Assembly: GCA_027574665.1 (NCBI GenBank)
Contig: CM050655.1
Location: 6,696,001 to 6,760,000, forward strand
Origin: Rhynochetos jubatus
Taxonomy: Eukaryota > Chordata > Aves > Eurypygiformes > Rhynochetidae
Direction of reading: 5' to 3'
Length of the DNA stretch: 64,000 nt
Shown here: in pieces, positions 36,701-50,839 of the stretch
How positions within the stretch are numbered: the first letter of the stretch is position 1
Layout: every line of letters begins with the position of its first letter
Translations under genes and position numbers: made by a program
Notes under the pieces: model-generated
The model's input: only the letters and a program-made list of their open reading frames with translations
Databases searched by the model: none
What the model was told of the DNA's origin: nothing

Positions 36701-39700
36701 GCTCTTCAAGCCGTTATTCCAGATTTAGATGTCTGTCTCAGTCACAATTTCTTGAAGTCTCTTTGTAACCTACAGCCACTAGGAATTCACTTTGAAAAGG
36801 CAAATCAGAACCGTGTATGTCTGCAGTGCACACGGTAGAGCAGAGAGGTCACGCTAGTGCTGACTGCTACATCTGTACCTAACAGCGTTAACATGTTACT
36901 GATGTGTTGTGTCTGTGCTTACAACTCCTGCCTCTCAGGAGGGCTTATCAACTGTAGGGGAATGCCAGCTTGACGCAGTCAGCTCAACTTCTCTGCAGCT
37001 TGTACCACAGTGACCTCGAAAGCCAGCACAATCCAATCAAGTCCCTGTTTGTCTCAACCAAATTCAAATTTGCACATTCCCTAGCATCACCTTTACTACA
37101 ACTGCTCTTTATGAGGGTGAAGTTACTACATGAAACCTACTTGCTTCACTGAAAATGTTAATGCATCAGGGTAGGGTCACAATCTATGCTAAAAGAAAAC
37201 TGGCTTGAAAGCCAAGATTTTTTTTTTTTTTTCAGGTAAAATACACATGATCCTGAAAAACACTGACAAACATCAGGAAAGAATGAGAATTCCCAATCAC
37301 TAAAAATTCTTACTGTTATGAAATATTTTACATTGAAGATTTTAAAATAATCCTTGCTTACTCTTTATCCTTCTTTTTTTTTACTTTGATGTATGAGAGA
37401 CCTAGGAATTATCTAAAAGGATGGAAAGAGAAGTACTCCTTTGGATAACCTTTTTTTTTAACATTTAGATACTATTAATAGCTTTGACAGAATGCACATA
37501 ATGAAAGCGTGGAAGATTCCTAAATTATCCAGGTATGATACATTATCTATCAACTGCTGAATGTTCAGATCCAACAAAGTTTGGATAAATTGCCATGACT
37601 GCAAAAAATGGGATATGCTGAGTTACTGCATTGGGTATGAAGGAAAGGTTAATGTATTGCTGCAATAAATTCACGTGACATGGAAAGCCTACAAGAAGTC
37701 AAAAACTTATTTTTGTAATCCTTTGCTTTAATTCAAAGAGCAATTCTAGAAAAGAAGGAAACTTTACTCAGAGCCACAAGTCAGATGACAAAATGCATCC
37801 TTCCATAAAAACATTATTAGAGAATAAGAGTAGAAAAATTAAGCAGTTACTGTTTTATAAGGTCAGAAATTGTTTTTCAGTTAGTTTGGAACCAAAGATT
37901 ATTAAGCTTACTGATAACACATTGCAAGCAAGTGGCAATACACCTTATTTATCAAATTAATTACCAATATAACCTTCAGTGTGTAGCATTAATAGTGATT
38001 TACATATCTTCCTAATCAATAGTTCCTTATTGGAGGTAAAGCCAAATTTTACATGTCCTATCTGTGCATTTTGTAGCAATAGTTTATTCACAGCATGATT
38101 TTTGGTGTCAGTCTGACCAAAACTAAGGCAGTTTTAGGTATTTAAGTAACCAATATGCTCTGGAATGGGTTTAGACCGAACTTCTGTGTTGTCTGACAGT
38201 ACCAGTATCTAATTCAGGATAATTCACCTTCAGTGACACTTAACCACTCAGATTATAGGATTAGACAACCTTAAGCAAAACACTACCAATACTCATCTAG
38301 ATCCTTGAACTCGGGTTATTCCTGCAGCCCGCAGACTCCTCTACGATCAAAGGAGAGCTTTTAAATACACCTGTCTCTCCTAAAGCACATATCCACCTCT
38401 GTGTCCTCTCCTTTGACATCTCCATCTGCCAGCCATGCACCCTCCCATACTAAATCCTCAGAGACTGCTGAAGAAGAAATGGAAACTGGAATACTGCATG
38501 ATGGACTTGTGTGTTTAGTACATAACCTGTGTGGGAGAACATCCCCATATCCCTCACCAGCATCCAAATCAGCTTTGGCAGGGACATGTACCTTGCCACA
38601 AATACCTAAAATATTCCACTTGCAAATCCTAATACAACGCGTGGATATTTGTATCCGCACGCAGGCATGACAGAATGCCTGGCTGGGTAGCACTGGTTTA
38701 CCAGGACTGCTCATGGGGGAGCAGCCCCAAGGCCCAGTTGGCCTGATGGATCCCAGCAGTTCACTGGATACTCACAGGTATAGGATCTTCCACCCTTCGC
38801 CTTAGAGGAGTCCTGAAAGACTTTTAAAGTTTCTGCTTTGGGGAACCATATAAACTTTAGCTACCTTTCTACTAGTCTCACCTGTGGTACAGTTCTGTGT
38901 AAGTCTGTTACACAGAAAGGGAGACAGCGTACTGGAAGTGTGGCATCTCCACCACTCTACAAAGGCACACTATCAACAGGTATTTTCTGCTTCGCTTTCA
39001 TGTTGCTTTTTTAATTCCTGCCAAAATAAAACTCTATTAAATAACATATTAAAAACTATAATGTAAAAATAAAGTAACTTACTATCCAGATTACTTTAAA
39101 AAAAAAGCCTTGAACCATAGAATACCTTTATATATCTGTTACAATCATTCAATATTCTCCCTAATTTACAGCAGCGTAAACTTTCCTCAAGTATTTTTTG
39201 CAGTGACAAGCTGCTCAGTGTTTTAGTCAATACTAAGATCCTTTTGTAAATTATTTTTGACTTCGGTGTCTGTTGTCACTTCACTTGTCTCAGGAAACTC
39301 TTTAGCTGTGCTGAGCAGATGTTTATGGTACTTCTGCAAGACTTTTGCTTTTCACTCATGGTTACTAAACAGGAATGACAGTTATTTCTGTTTGGCCAGA
39401 GGAGCTCTGAGTGATTTGATTTCATGTCTATTTTTTTCCTTACAGAAACAGCATCAGATGATTTGTTTTATACTGGAGGCTCAGAACACTGTCTCCAGAG
39501 TAAAGAGTGTTCTGAAATGCCAGTTTTCTGCAATGCTACTGAGCATAATGTGTGTTTCTTCAAAAATTTACAAATTCATTTTTAAAAGTTTTTACAGTCA
39601 CCACCTAAAAAATAAGAGGAACACTGTCGTCTTTTTTTTTTTAACAGTTTTAGATAACATTAACAGTATCTCAGAGCTAAAGAACGCGCAATTGCTGACA

Positions 39701-41847
39701 GCATTTCTAATTACCAACGGAACAGAGTTGATTCTTTGCACTGGAAAGTTATAATCCTCCAAGTCAGTGTGAGGAAATAATCATCAGTGTTGTACAGCAG
39801 TGTTTGTTTGGCAGGTATATGTATATGTTCAGGAAATACTCCAAAACACAGTTAGCAGTGAAACAGAAACGGCGACAAAGAAACTAATTCTAACCTCTGC
39901 TTTACATCACGCAATTGGTTGGTAGCAGAGATGGGATTCATGAAGTAGAAGTTCCGTTGATGTGAAGAATCTAAGATTCCAATCTCACACACTGTTGGGA
40001 GAAAAAAAGATACTGCTGTCACCAAGACAGTGAAAGAGACGCAAACCTTAATCTGTCATAGATATATTAAATAGCCTTGGTCAACTCCCTTTTTGTCACG
40101 TTGCTTCTGACTATATATCCTCGATAACGGAAGCTATACTATTATTTACTTCTGTTGTCCTTTGCTCAATATGGGCTACAGGTTGAAGAAAGTAGATAGT
40201 GTATCGTTTTGTAGTAGGAAGCACATTCTCAAGGGCATATCATCAGCCGTGCAGTATTCAAGTCTACTAACCTCAAGCAAGCAATAAATGTACACGACCC
40301 TGACAAAAGCATCACACGCTGTAGCTTTAAGCGTCTGGGGTGATCTAAAGAAAACCACCACCAAACATGAAAACTAGCAAGTACTGATACTATAAAATGA
40401 AGGGAAAAGATAAATAAACACTCTCTAATCATATTTAGAGTAAAAATGAGCTTTCAGAGACCTCAGCAGTGCTCTTAAAGTCCATAAATTTTAGGCGTAA
40501 CAGTGATGGTAAGGAAAATACTGAAACAAATAGACAAAGGGCACCTTGGGACACTCAAACTGGAGAGCCAGAGAAAGCAGACGCAGGACCCACATTAACA
40601 GTGACATCAAAGAGCTGGTGAGTATATGTGTAACATGTCACACACAGTGACTACCCACAGGAAAAACAACCAACCAACCGAAATTTCCTGGAACCAAGTT
40701 GGAATTGCTATGTTTGGGTTGAAAAACGTGATCAGCAAATGGCTACTAGAATTTCCCTGGATAGTCCCAATCTAAAGAATGAGAACAGCCAAGGAAACAA
40801 CTTTAAAATAGTAAAATATGTGATAATTCTTAGTAAAAGATCTAGCAGAGATCCTCAAATTTAGAAGTTTGCTGAATAAGCATATATTTTTTGAAAAAGC
40901 AGTGCATACAAGCAAAAATGCATACTTAGCATTACTGGAACTCTGTATCTGTAATCCCAAGTACCAAGAGCTGTATGAATATTCAACTACCAAACTGAAA
41001 GCTAAATAGCAAGTCTATGATAAATAGAAAAGTACTGGCACATATACAAATAAGCACAAAACCCAGCACAACAGAGAAACAAAGCTGTTCTAGCAAAAAA
41101 GAGTAAGGCTGTGTGAGGCAGTTTCTATAGTACACAACATATGGCTGTCTGACACGCAGACAACCAGCCTATTTATCACACTGCCTCCACAATTCACATT
41201 TAAACATCAGCCCTTTCAAATTACTTTGTTTTCCATTTATAGAAGTACCTTTTGCCAAATTGTAAGTTCTAAAAAATTAGTTTTTAAGAGCATGTTTTAA
41301 ACTGTTTATTTGCCCTTCAATTTTTATTTGATTTTGAAGAGATAAATTATAGACTTCTCTAAATGAAAAGTCTAACCTAAAAAAACCAACCTTTAACTTT
41401 ATGAAACCCTTAAAAAAAATTCCTCAATGATTGCCAGGTGCCTTTTTTATCAGGCAGCTAACTCCTATGGCTGTGGTTTTGACCAGTCAGAAAAAGAATG
41501 AAATATATTTAAAGGGTTAGGTGGTGTTCTTTTTTTACATATCCTAGCTTCTGCGTATGAAAAACACATCTCTGGATGCTGATTTAAAGTAAAAGAGGTA
41601 TTAAGCTCCACAGAGTAAAATTATGGAATAATCAAATTTGGGTAAAAAACGTGAAAGAGACATTTAGAAGTGAATAGAAGGAAAGAGGAAAAACCCTCAG
41701 CTAAATATTCTAAAAAGTAATCTGTGTTTTGAAACCAGTATCAATAATGTGTGTCATAATGACTTACAGAGATTGTGATGCACTGGAGTTTGAAAAGAGC
41801 TTCAGCAAAACCATAACAAGTCTCTTCACCTCAGAAGATAATGATTC
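30781..41847. other. 11-kb non-coding desert, no gene recognised
   Basis: AT-rich sequence with a few GC-richer islands (34600-34990, 38400-38760). A 14-base T run lies at 37209-37222. The longest open frame is 39257-39754 (165 codons, +), of biased hydrophobic and serine-rich composition with no homology I recognise. I see no repeat family with confidence. Confidence 0.5.
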
Positions 41848-42305
41848 AGGATCATAGGATACTTTAGGTTGGAAAGGACCTCAAGAGGACTCCAGTCCAA
41901 TCTCCTGCTCCAGGCCGGGTCAGCTCTGCAGTCAGACCAGGTTGCTCAGGGCAATATCCAGGCACGCCTTGGAAACCTCCCAGAAAGGAAACTGTACAAC
42001 CTCTCTGGGCAACCTGATCCACTGCTGGGCTGTCCTTCTGAGGACAGATGCTTCCCTCCTAGCCAAGCTGAACCTCTATTGTTCCCGCTGCCTCCTGCTG
42101 CCTCTCACCCTCCCACCATGTGCCACTGCACAGAGCCTGGCTCCATCCTCTTACAACCCTGTATTGGAGGGGCTGCTGTCAGGTGCCCCTGAAGCCACCT
42201 CGTCTCCAGGCAGAACAAGCCCACTTCCCGCAGTGTCACAGGGCAAGTGCTCTAGCCCCTGATCATCTTGATGGCCCTCTGCAGAGCTTGCTTCAGTTTA
42301 TCAGG
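41848..42305 (-). mobile_element. CR1 LINE 3' part, bird type
   Basis: On the + strand it starts AGGATCATAGGATACTTTAG then GTTGGAAAGGACCTCAAGAG. It continues through the antisense blocks AGGTTGCTCAGGGC, CTCTGGGCAACCTG, CCTGGCTCCATCCTC and GATCATCTTGATGGCCCTC, and fades near 42305. It is about 460 bases, one of the two longest CR1 copies in the window. Overlapping 106-107 codon frames on + are artefacts of CR1. Confidence 0.93.
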
Positions 42306-45284
42306 TCTCTGCATTTGCACCCATGTTGAATTCCGTAAGGATTCCATCAGCCCATTCCTTGCTTCAGCACCGTTCAAGCTACAGTTCCTAAATTCTATAC
42401 GGGCATGAAATACCAGAGAGGTTACATGAAATTTTTCTTTATCACAAAACATTGCTCTGTGTGATGACTGTAACAAGCTGTATGCAACCAGAGCTGGTAT
42501 GATGAGACAGCAGAAGAGTTCAAAGTTCATCAAAATACTAGAATTTGTGACACACAGAGAACAACTATAATACGTGGCCTTAAAATCCTGGGTTTGATCA
42601 CATGAAAGTCTTGCTCTGTACTAACTGTTGTGCATTAAAATGTTATCCCTATGTTATGCATATAGACCTGTATGAACTCATTAATTTCATTATCATTGCC
42701 TCTTTTCTACCATCCTCCAAAACCAAACTGTTTTCTTAACTATAAATTATAATGAATTTTGTGGTTTACTGCTACAGTGAATATGCAGAAAGCATTAATT
42801 TAATTTTGAATCTTGGAAGCACAGTGTTATACTTTAAGTGGCAGCATCCTCAGCAAAAACGTCCTTCTTTGTTGAGGCTGTTGTCCTCGATGACTGACCT
42901 CAAACATGCTTTTTGTATTTTTGCCTTATTGTAAGTCATTTCCTTTAAATTATTAATCCTATTGTATAGAATGGTGTATAAAAAACTGCAGTCCTCATGG
43001 CAGCTCATAAATACCTCACTGCTTGCTGAACTTCTCTATGTAACATACCAAACAGTCTTCTCTTTTGAACAGAAGTCAAGGAATAGTGCAGCAGACAGAT
43101 CGCAAGTTTCCTTTACTAAGCAAAGTCCTTGCTAATGAACATGGCAGTTCAACATAACACTGCTCAAATACACAGTAATTGCAAAATTATTATTTCACTG
43201 AAATTTTACAACAACTCTAAGTATATATTAATGGATTTTTAAAAATTCTTTGAGAGGTCTGATAATCTAAATTCCCATTGACTTTTTAAAAGGCTGTGTC
43301 ATTCCTAAATGTGAGGATGCTTTGGGAAAGTATCTCCTATAAATCACATTGTTTTTACCAGTTCTGGAAAAATAGTTTATTCATGTTTTAATATTTTGTT
43401 GTTTAATATGGTTATTTTCCCTTAAGTTCTAAGGGAATTATGTGGAAGACAGAGGTATTGTGCTATGCACTTACGAACGCAGAATAAAAGACTGGCCCTG
43501 ACCCAAAGCCTAGGACAAAGTTTATAGTGGTAAGACCAATTTTACACAGCAAAGACTGAGCTCAAAGTTCTAGTCCATTGCTTTAGCAGCAAGATTTTCT
43601 TGGTACATTAAGCACTCTTACTGGAAATGTTAGAATTTGAAAGGAACTATTTCATAAATATGATGAAATTCACATACAGTGAAAAAATATTGAATAATTT
43701 ATTAATCAAGATTAATATAAGAAATTAAAAAATTATCTTGACAAACAGATTCTTTACAATTGTTTGTGAAATTAAATTGTATTGCGTTCCTTATTTAACA
43801 GTTCAGATAACAAGAGCAGTGGGAATTTTGACATCCACATTTTGTAGTTCACAGTTGGATCCCGCTCAGGCTACTTATAAGAATTCACATGAGAGAAACT
43901 GATTCCCCAGACAGACATGAATAGCAAATGCAGAATTATTTCAAAGCACTCAACATTAATTAGCTTAAAAATCCAAATAAATATTCACAGAAATAAATTA
44001 TTTGCCCAATACTTTTTTCCCTCAGACTTTTCAAACAGATAATTCTAAAGGATGTCTCTGTTTTGACAGGAGGAGGAAAACAGTGCTTTCCTGCAAGGGC
44101 CGATGTGACCGTGGCAGGGTATGTCAGATGTTTCCAGCTTACACAGCTTCTGTTGATACCATCTTGATTAAGGAATCTTTCATTTTGAAGCAACCAAAGC
44201 AAAGTACCTTAACTGCATATTTCCCAGCCATTTAGAACGTAGATACGCAGATCCCAGATGTAGTTTCCAGTGCTGGTGCAACTGGAGAAATAAAAACAAA
44301 CCCATACTCCAAAGCAAAGCTCGTTTGGTCTGTAGTCACTGAGTGGTAATAAACATGGCAGCACCGCTTCCAAGGTAATTTTCAGTGCAGAGGCAAACCT
44401 CCTAAGTTTTTGCATCACAAGAAGCTGTTGGGGCATTGGTGCAGAAGTATCTTCCAGTGAGGCAAATGAGTATACAGTTGGTTTTAGATTCAGTACTGAT
44501 GTTGCAAGAGCAAGCAAAGAGGCAGAGCACTGCTAGATGGTGATGAATACTAAACTCGTAGGACAATTTTCAGCTGTAGCTTCTTGCCTAGGGTTGCTCC
44601 TTATAGAGCAAAGGGTCACCAGATGAGCCTACACTCAGGACTGGGATGAGGGTCAGAGTTAGGGTTAGGTTTGGAACAAAGAGAGCCTAGAGCTCCAGTT
44701 GGAATGGGGCTGGAAAGAGGCTGCCAAAAGAAAGGGTCACTGCAAAGGGAACTTTGCCGTGAGAGCTTTGGCTTGTGTACTGATGGGCATGGGCAGGGAC
44801 AGTGGGGAGACACTTGCTTCAACTCAGCCTTCGCTTGGATTAGGGTTATAACAGAGGAAATGAAAGCCTATTTGTCTTTTTTTTTTTTTCCCCATTTTTA
44901 AATGAAATTCATCAGGACTAATGTAACCGATACTTTCTCTTGGTCATTTTACATTTTAAATGTCATTAATATGCAGAGTGTTTAGCAGAATTACATGTGG
45001 TTGAACACGAGTAAATGCCAAAGCTAGCAACCGAATGGTAAACTACAATGCTGTTGGACAAGAAAATGCATAAGTAATTTAAATTAAGGAAAAAAAAAAA
45101 CTTTGTAATTTCATAAAGTGCAAATGCTATACTCGTTTATTTCATTATTTTCCCCTCTCATTTTTAGAGTAATATTTATTTTGTTTCCTTGAATTTTAAA
45201 ACGATATAGTTAAGGGTAGTGAGGTGGGACAACAGAACAACAGTATACAGATTTTATACTGCAATACTCCGAGGTGTGTCTAGG
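42306..45284. other. non-coding, no gene recognised
   Basis: AT-rich sequence. There is a short telomere-like GTTAGGGTTAGG at 44658-44669 inside a GC-richer patch (44610-44850). No gene is seen. Confidence 0.5.
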
Positions 45285-45700
45285 GAGTAGCTCTGCCTGT
45301 GAAGGACTTGAGCATCCTGACACACAGACAGACAGCTGGCCATGAGCCAGCAAGTACGCCTTGGCAGCAAAGGAGACCCAAAGTTGCCTGGACTGTAGGA
45401 ATCACAGCAGAGCCATCAGAGTGCAATTATCCCCCTTTATTTGCCCCCCAGGAGAGCACATCTAGATACCGTATCCAGCTGTGGGCTCCAAAGTAAATGA
45501 CAGACCAGATCAGCCGGGTGAGTTCAGTGGATGCCCAACAAGAAGGTCAGGGGACGGAGTGTTTCCCCACGGGAAAGGACTCAGAGAAGCGGGCTTATTC
45601 TGCCTGGAGAAAAGGTGGCTGCAGAAGCAGCTAACCACAGCCCCTCCAAAACCTATGGGGAGGTCTTCAAGCAGATGCAGCTGGGCTCTGCACAAGGTAT
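45285..45700 (+). mobile_element. CR1 LINE internal/3' UTR fragment
   Basis: Diverged sense CR1. The blocks CGTATCCAGCTGTGGGCTCC, CGGGAAAGGACTCAGAGAAG, TATTCTGCCTGGAGAAAAGG and GAGGTCTTCAAGCAGATGCA follow the usual CR1 order (dominant blocks: the GTCCAGCTCTGG equivalent, then CTGGAGAAGAG, then ACCTT). It lacks the terminal repeat. The start is uncertain by tens of bases. Confidence 0.75.
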
Positions 45701-47659
45701 TCTAGCCTACACACAATGTGTTCTATCCTACAAGCAATATTTCTGAGATTTCAGTTTGGACAGAATCCTATAATCTCATATATATGATAGAAGAAAAAAA
45801 ATGACATCCTTTGTAGACAGTGTCTGGAAACTTCCATCACTGAAGGCATAATGCAGGGCACATGCCTGAAACATGAGTATGATTATTCGGTCAGCAGATG
45901 AACAGGGGATGCTAGTGAGCATCTCCTCTAGTAGCTAGTATGTGTGCTTGCGCTCGTATGTGTGTTCGAATCTACTTCCCAGCACATCCTGAAGTTTTCA
46001 TTTCGTGGTAAAATTACCTGATGAGTTTTGGGAAGGTCTGGAAATGACACTGAGGGTAATAATCCTGTAAGTTACAGATGTTAAGATAAAAGTACGGTAT
46101 AATTTTAGTGTATTTATGCGGAGGTCCAATGATCTTAATTCACCTAACATCATACAACGATGCTTCGTTATAAAGCACTTGTCCACATGAAGAACATCCT
46201 ATGCAACCCCATATCCAAGGTGTCTGTAAGGATCAAAATCCTTACAAATGGGCTACAGGAAAAATGAAATGCAGGGCTTTGAACTGATCGATACTCTTTC
46301 TTACCTGCTGAGAACTAATGCAATGATCAGATGCAGATATCGATGTATATGTCCTACAGCCTGAGAAATGAAAATTACTGCCTTTCCCCACAGGATTACT
46401 GCCCACGGAGGCACCATTCCCAATGAGAAGGTTTTGATCAGAAAATTCAAAACATTTTCTAGACTGCATTTTTTTAAGGGGGGTGAAGTTTCTGAAAAGC
46501 TCATCTGTTTCAAAGTGTATAGGGGATCAATTATATAGCACCTGGATAAAATGATGATATGATTTCAAGATCCTGTGATGGTATCTTAGAAAGGGGATGG
46601 GGAAGTAGGAATAGATGGAAGTATTCTCAAAAATTAGAAACTATAGGCATGGACTAGGATATTAAAAGCCTGTCTTGCAGAATTTATTGACTACCATTAA
46701 GATTTAAATCTGTCAGTCTATCCTTGAAAATGACATTTGACTGGAATTATGGGTGGTGGATCTGTGTGTAGGATGAACAGCTTTCAGCTCCCTGGCACAG
46801 CTATCTCACTGCTGAGGTATTTGATGCTAAGGACCGATGACAACAGACCATTATTTACTCGTGGAAAATTTCTGGAGCATATGCTAAGAAGGGGCTAGGG
46901 CTGAGAAACAGAATAGTTTGCAAGAAAGCCAGATTGTAGGGAGGACTCTTCCCTGGGAATGTCTTGGAATATTTCTAATGGTCTGCAGAGTGCAGTGCTT
47001 CAAGCGGTTGGGAATAAATGGGTTCATCCCCTCAAGGAGGGCAGTGCTCCGCCTGACCTGAAGCCTGAAATTTGAAGGTTAAAGTATCCTCTCAAAGCAG
47101 GAGCTGTGGTTCTTGTTGTGATTTCAGAGCAACCATGAAGCGTGTATGCTGAATTGTCTGGTGCTGAGGGCCTTTCTTATTCCTGCTGGAATAAGGCTTG
47201 AAGGGGTCCCTAGTAGTTAAAAAAAATAAATTGGTGGCCAGCAAGAACAATAGTGATAAAGTTGGAAGCGTTAGGAGACAGTAAAGTGTGTAGTCAGTAG
47301 ATGAGAACAGAAGGTCTATGCTGCTTGGCTTCTTTCTGTGACGAAAGCTGAGGTTAATAAAGAAGTTAGGACAGCAGAAGAAAAAAACCTGTATAGCCCC
47401 AGAGGCAAGAATCCCTATCAAAACTTTAACAGAAGGAGCCTCAAGATGCCATGTTTTATCAAAACACACCAGCAGACACAGGCTGGTAACAGGCAATGGT
47501 CATTAAAACTTAAATTATTTCAGAGGACATGCTCTGAAGTTGTTAGTCTTTCTGATAATTACAGGACGAATCTTCTGACAACAGCCTCCTGCAGCCAAGA
47601 CAGCACATGGTGTGCTAGGACTCCAACAGTACAGCGTGAAGGAATGTCCTTTTAACAGA
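45701..47659. other. non-coding, no gene recognised
   Basis: AT-rich unique sequence. A 134-codon frame on the - strand (47092-47496) has no recognisable homology. Confidence 0.5.
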
Positions 47660-48072
47660 GGAGTGCACAAGAAGCTGGGGGGACACAGCCGGGACAGCTG
47701 ACCCCAGCTGATCAAAGGGACATTCGTAGAATCACCATACCATATGGCATCATGCTCAGCATACAAAGCTGGGGGAAGGAGGAGGAAGGGGGAGCAACTC
47801 GGAGTGATGGCGTTTGTCTTTCCACGTAACTGTTGGGTGTGATGCAGCCCTGCTTTCCTGGGGATGGCTGACCACCTGCCTGCCAACGGAAAGTAGTGAG
47901 TGCACTCCCTGTTTTGCTTTGCTTGCGCATGCAGCTTTTGCTTTATGTATGAAACCGTCTCAACCCACACTTTTCTCACTTTTGCCCTTCCAATATCTCC
48001 CTCATCCCACTGGGGGCGAGTGAATGAGCGGCTGTGTGGCATTTAGCTGCCTACCAGGGTTAGCCCATGACA
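47660..48072 (+). mobile_element. 5'-truncated ERV LTR
   Basis: It shares GGGACAGCTGACC, GATCAAAGGGACATTC, CATCATGCTCAGCATA and AAGCTGGGGGAAGG with the LTR at 13121. It ends GTGTGGCATTTAGCTGCC, then CAGGGTTAGCCCATGACA, the terminal CA of an LTR. The 3' end CCATGACA predicts a TGTCATGG start that I do not find, so the 5' part is lost or diverged. It is a related but distinct family from the first two LTRs. A 175-codon frame on the - strand overlapping it is an artefact. Confidence 0.8.
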
Positions 48073-50839
48073 CTTGGAAAGTTTCAATCTTGTGCTGTAA
48101 ACCTCCTGACACAGGACGTTCCTACTGACTTTTGGCCACAATGCATTTGTACATCTTACACTACTAAAAGGAAACCTGCAGTCTTGTTTTGATGTCAGTA
48201 CTTAAATATTTAACTCTTTACAGCCGCAGCTGACTTGGCAGCTCAAAAACATACTCTGTGTCACTACTGATACATACTGTATGGCAAAGGCGTCACTAGT
48301 GTTGCCATTTTTTTGTTCTCATATTCCAGATGTTACTGTCAGCTACATATTGATTTGAAAGCAGCTCCAGGGGCCATGACTGAATCTGCCATGGCTAATC
48401 ACGAAGAGGAAGAGAAGACACGGCTGATCTGAAGGAAAGCCATTATGTTGGAAACGAGCACAAAGAAAAGGAGAAAACACCCAAGTAGATTCCAAGATCT
48501 GAGAAGACGGGCCAGAAGGAAGAGAGATGTTTTACTTTTCAGATATGCAACTGACAATCCCTATTTCTCCTTTTCATTGACCCCTGTTGCTTGTTGTCCC
48601 AATTTTGAGGGACTTGACTTACTTCTCAGGAACCATCAGCGATGTTATTCCGACTTTGGAGATCCCATATGTATCACCATTAACATCTCAGAACGACAAC
48701 TCCGTAACACCTAACTTCTGCAAACAGGCTTCCAGCAGACAGACTTCAGATTCTGATATACAACTAGGTTACAATCCACAGCTACAAAGGCAAACAAGGT
48801 TTTTCCTATAAATATGAAGATTTACAAATGTCTTGCTACAAACATAAAATACAGAGCAAAGGGAGATTCAAGTAAAAGCAGACTGATGAAAGGCACTCGG
48901 AGTAAAATTGAACAGATTTCCTTCCTCCCCAAGACATCACAGATGCATGTGTCCAGGTGTAACTTACCCACCACAATAAAATTAAAGTAACAAAAAGCAT
49001 AAACATTACCAATGCATAGAAAGCATAGAAAGGGCATGCATCCCTAAGCCCCAAATCCTGAGCTAGATGGTTATCTTTGGGTCCAGCATAGTAGCTTTAC
49101 TTTTTCCTTTTTCACTTCAGTTATTTAGAGAGATTTTTATATAGACACAGCCTTAGTGTCACCGCTGAAGTATCTGAAGAGGATGTTCAAATTCTAACTG
49201 CTCAGAGGGTAATTTGTGACCAAAGAGATGATCTGGCATGGAGGGCAAAAAGACCCAACTGCAGAAGGGGTTGAACTGGCTGGAAGCTGGAATGCCAGAG
49301 ATGGAAGGACTCCTTGTAAGGGAGTGAAGTTTCCCTTGCTGCTGAGGTAAGAAACAGCCACAGCACTGTCTTGCAAAAATCCTGGAATGCCAGTGCTCAG
49401 GGGCCACCTTTGGGCAGCAGAGCAGGTATGGGGGATGGACCCAAATCTGGGCTGAGGCACCCCATGCCAATGCTCACTGGGATCAGTGCCACTGCCAGCC
49501 TACAGAATGCATCTTTGCAGACTCCTTGTAGAACCACTTACGGTGGTAGGCCTCTGTCCAATGCTTTTTTATTTTAAATATATTTCAGCATAAACGTGTT
49601 TAATTTGCCTCACAAAGTAAAATAAAAATTCCCCAACATATTACTGAAATTAGGTTCCTACTGTGAGAGATTTTTTTCAGATTTAAATCTATTTGAAGTT
49701 AGTTTGCTCTAACAAAATCTCTTAAGTTACATAAAATATTTTTCAAAACTCAAATTATTCTCTCTTTCTGCACCCCAACAAACTCACTCTCACCCATAGT
49801 TGAACGGCCGCATATATAAACCAACAGTAAAATGGGAGCCACATCTCTGTGATACAAATTATTTATTGTTCATTAAGCCTCTGGAGTAAATTCTGATGGG
49901 CAGTTTTCATTTATTATTATGTTGGTTTAGATTATGTGTAATGCCACATGCCGTATTTCCTGGATGTGTAACAAATGCTGTTTCTGTGTGATTTGTTTGC
50001 ACTGTTGGAAGCTTGCCATCAATAAGCTCCATTCCCCCAGGAAGAGTTAAAGTTGAAACATGAGTGCTGGGTAGGGAGTATACTGGGTAAAATACTGCAC
50101 TGACTGTGCAAACCTGCAGTAAAATGTAATTAATATTAAATAAACATTGGCCTTTATCTATATTATCGTCCTAAAAATGTCACCCTTTGGTCTTTTCCAT
50201 TCTATTAAAATTGGGCTATCACTTCTACTCATATTACTCTAAAGGAACTTGGAGAGCTAAAAGCTGGATGAAAAGGTGTTCTGCTATACTAGAACACCTA
50301 GGTATATTTCTCAAGGTCTATTAGGTGTAGGAGCAGGCATTCACCTACCATCCTCTTCTCCTTTTCCCCAGGTTTCTTTATATTGACTCTCCTAGGATAC
50401 TGCAAACTCAGAGTCCTGTGTCCCCCAGAATGTCAGTGATTTGTTTTCAAACAATCCTTTCTTTTCCCTAAAGTTCTACCTCTCCTGGGTTTTACTCGTG
50501 AGTCTCACTGGTAAAAGTACTGTCAGAGCACTCCATGGGGTTTTTACTAATTTATTTTACTATGATTTCTAAATTATAACATTCTGATCTTGAGGGAAAT
50601 AAACAAAAATAATTTCCTTTGTCTTCCCTTCTCCTCACACACCACTTCTAGAGAGTATCAGTTCCCCTTGGGTGGTCATGAATTTCAGTGCTCCCAAAAG
50701 AGACTCAGACTGGAAAACAACCACAAAAAATATTGGTTTTTTTTTTTAAAGAGCTTGTTGCCAACAGCTTTGTTTAAAGTCATCCTGCCATCACCTGTCA
50801 TCATTTCCAATATCTCAGGTCAAACAGAAAAGATGCATT
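48073..50839. other. non-coding, no gene recognised
   Basis: It includes a GC-richer island at 49160-49560 with overlapping open frames on the - strand (103 and 88 codons) and no recognisable homology. A 9-bp inverted repeat lies at 50274-50299. Confidence 0.5.

Noticed and set aside
41869..42329. Frames of 107, 106 and 69 codons on the + strand
   Set aside because: They lie on an antisense CR1 copy.
44658..44669. Telomere-like GTTAGGGTTAGG
   Set aside because: Only two units; too short to call an interstitial telomere.
45940..45980. GTTCGAATC, resembling a tRNA B box
   Set aside because: There is no A box, acceptor stem or cloverleaf around it.
47515..48042. A 175-codon frame on the - strand
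   Set aside because: Most of it overlaps a truncated LTR read backwards; the composition is not protein-like.
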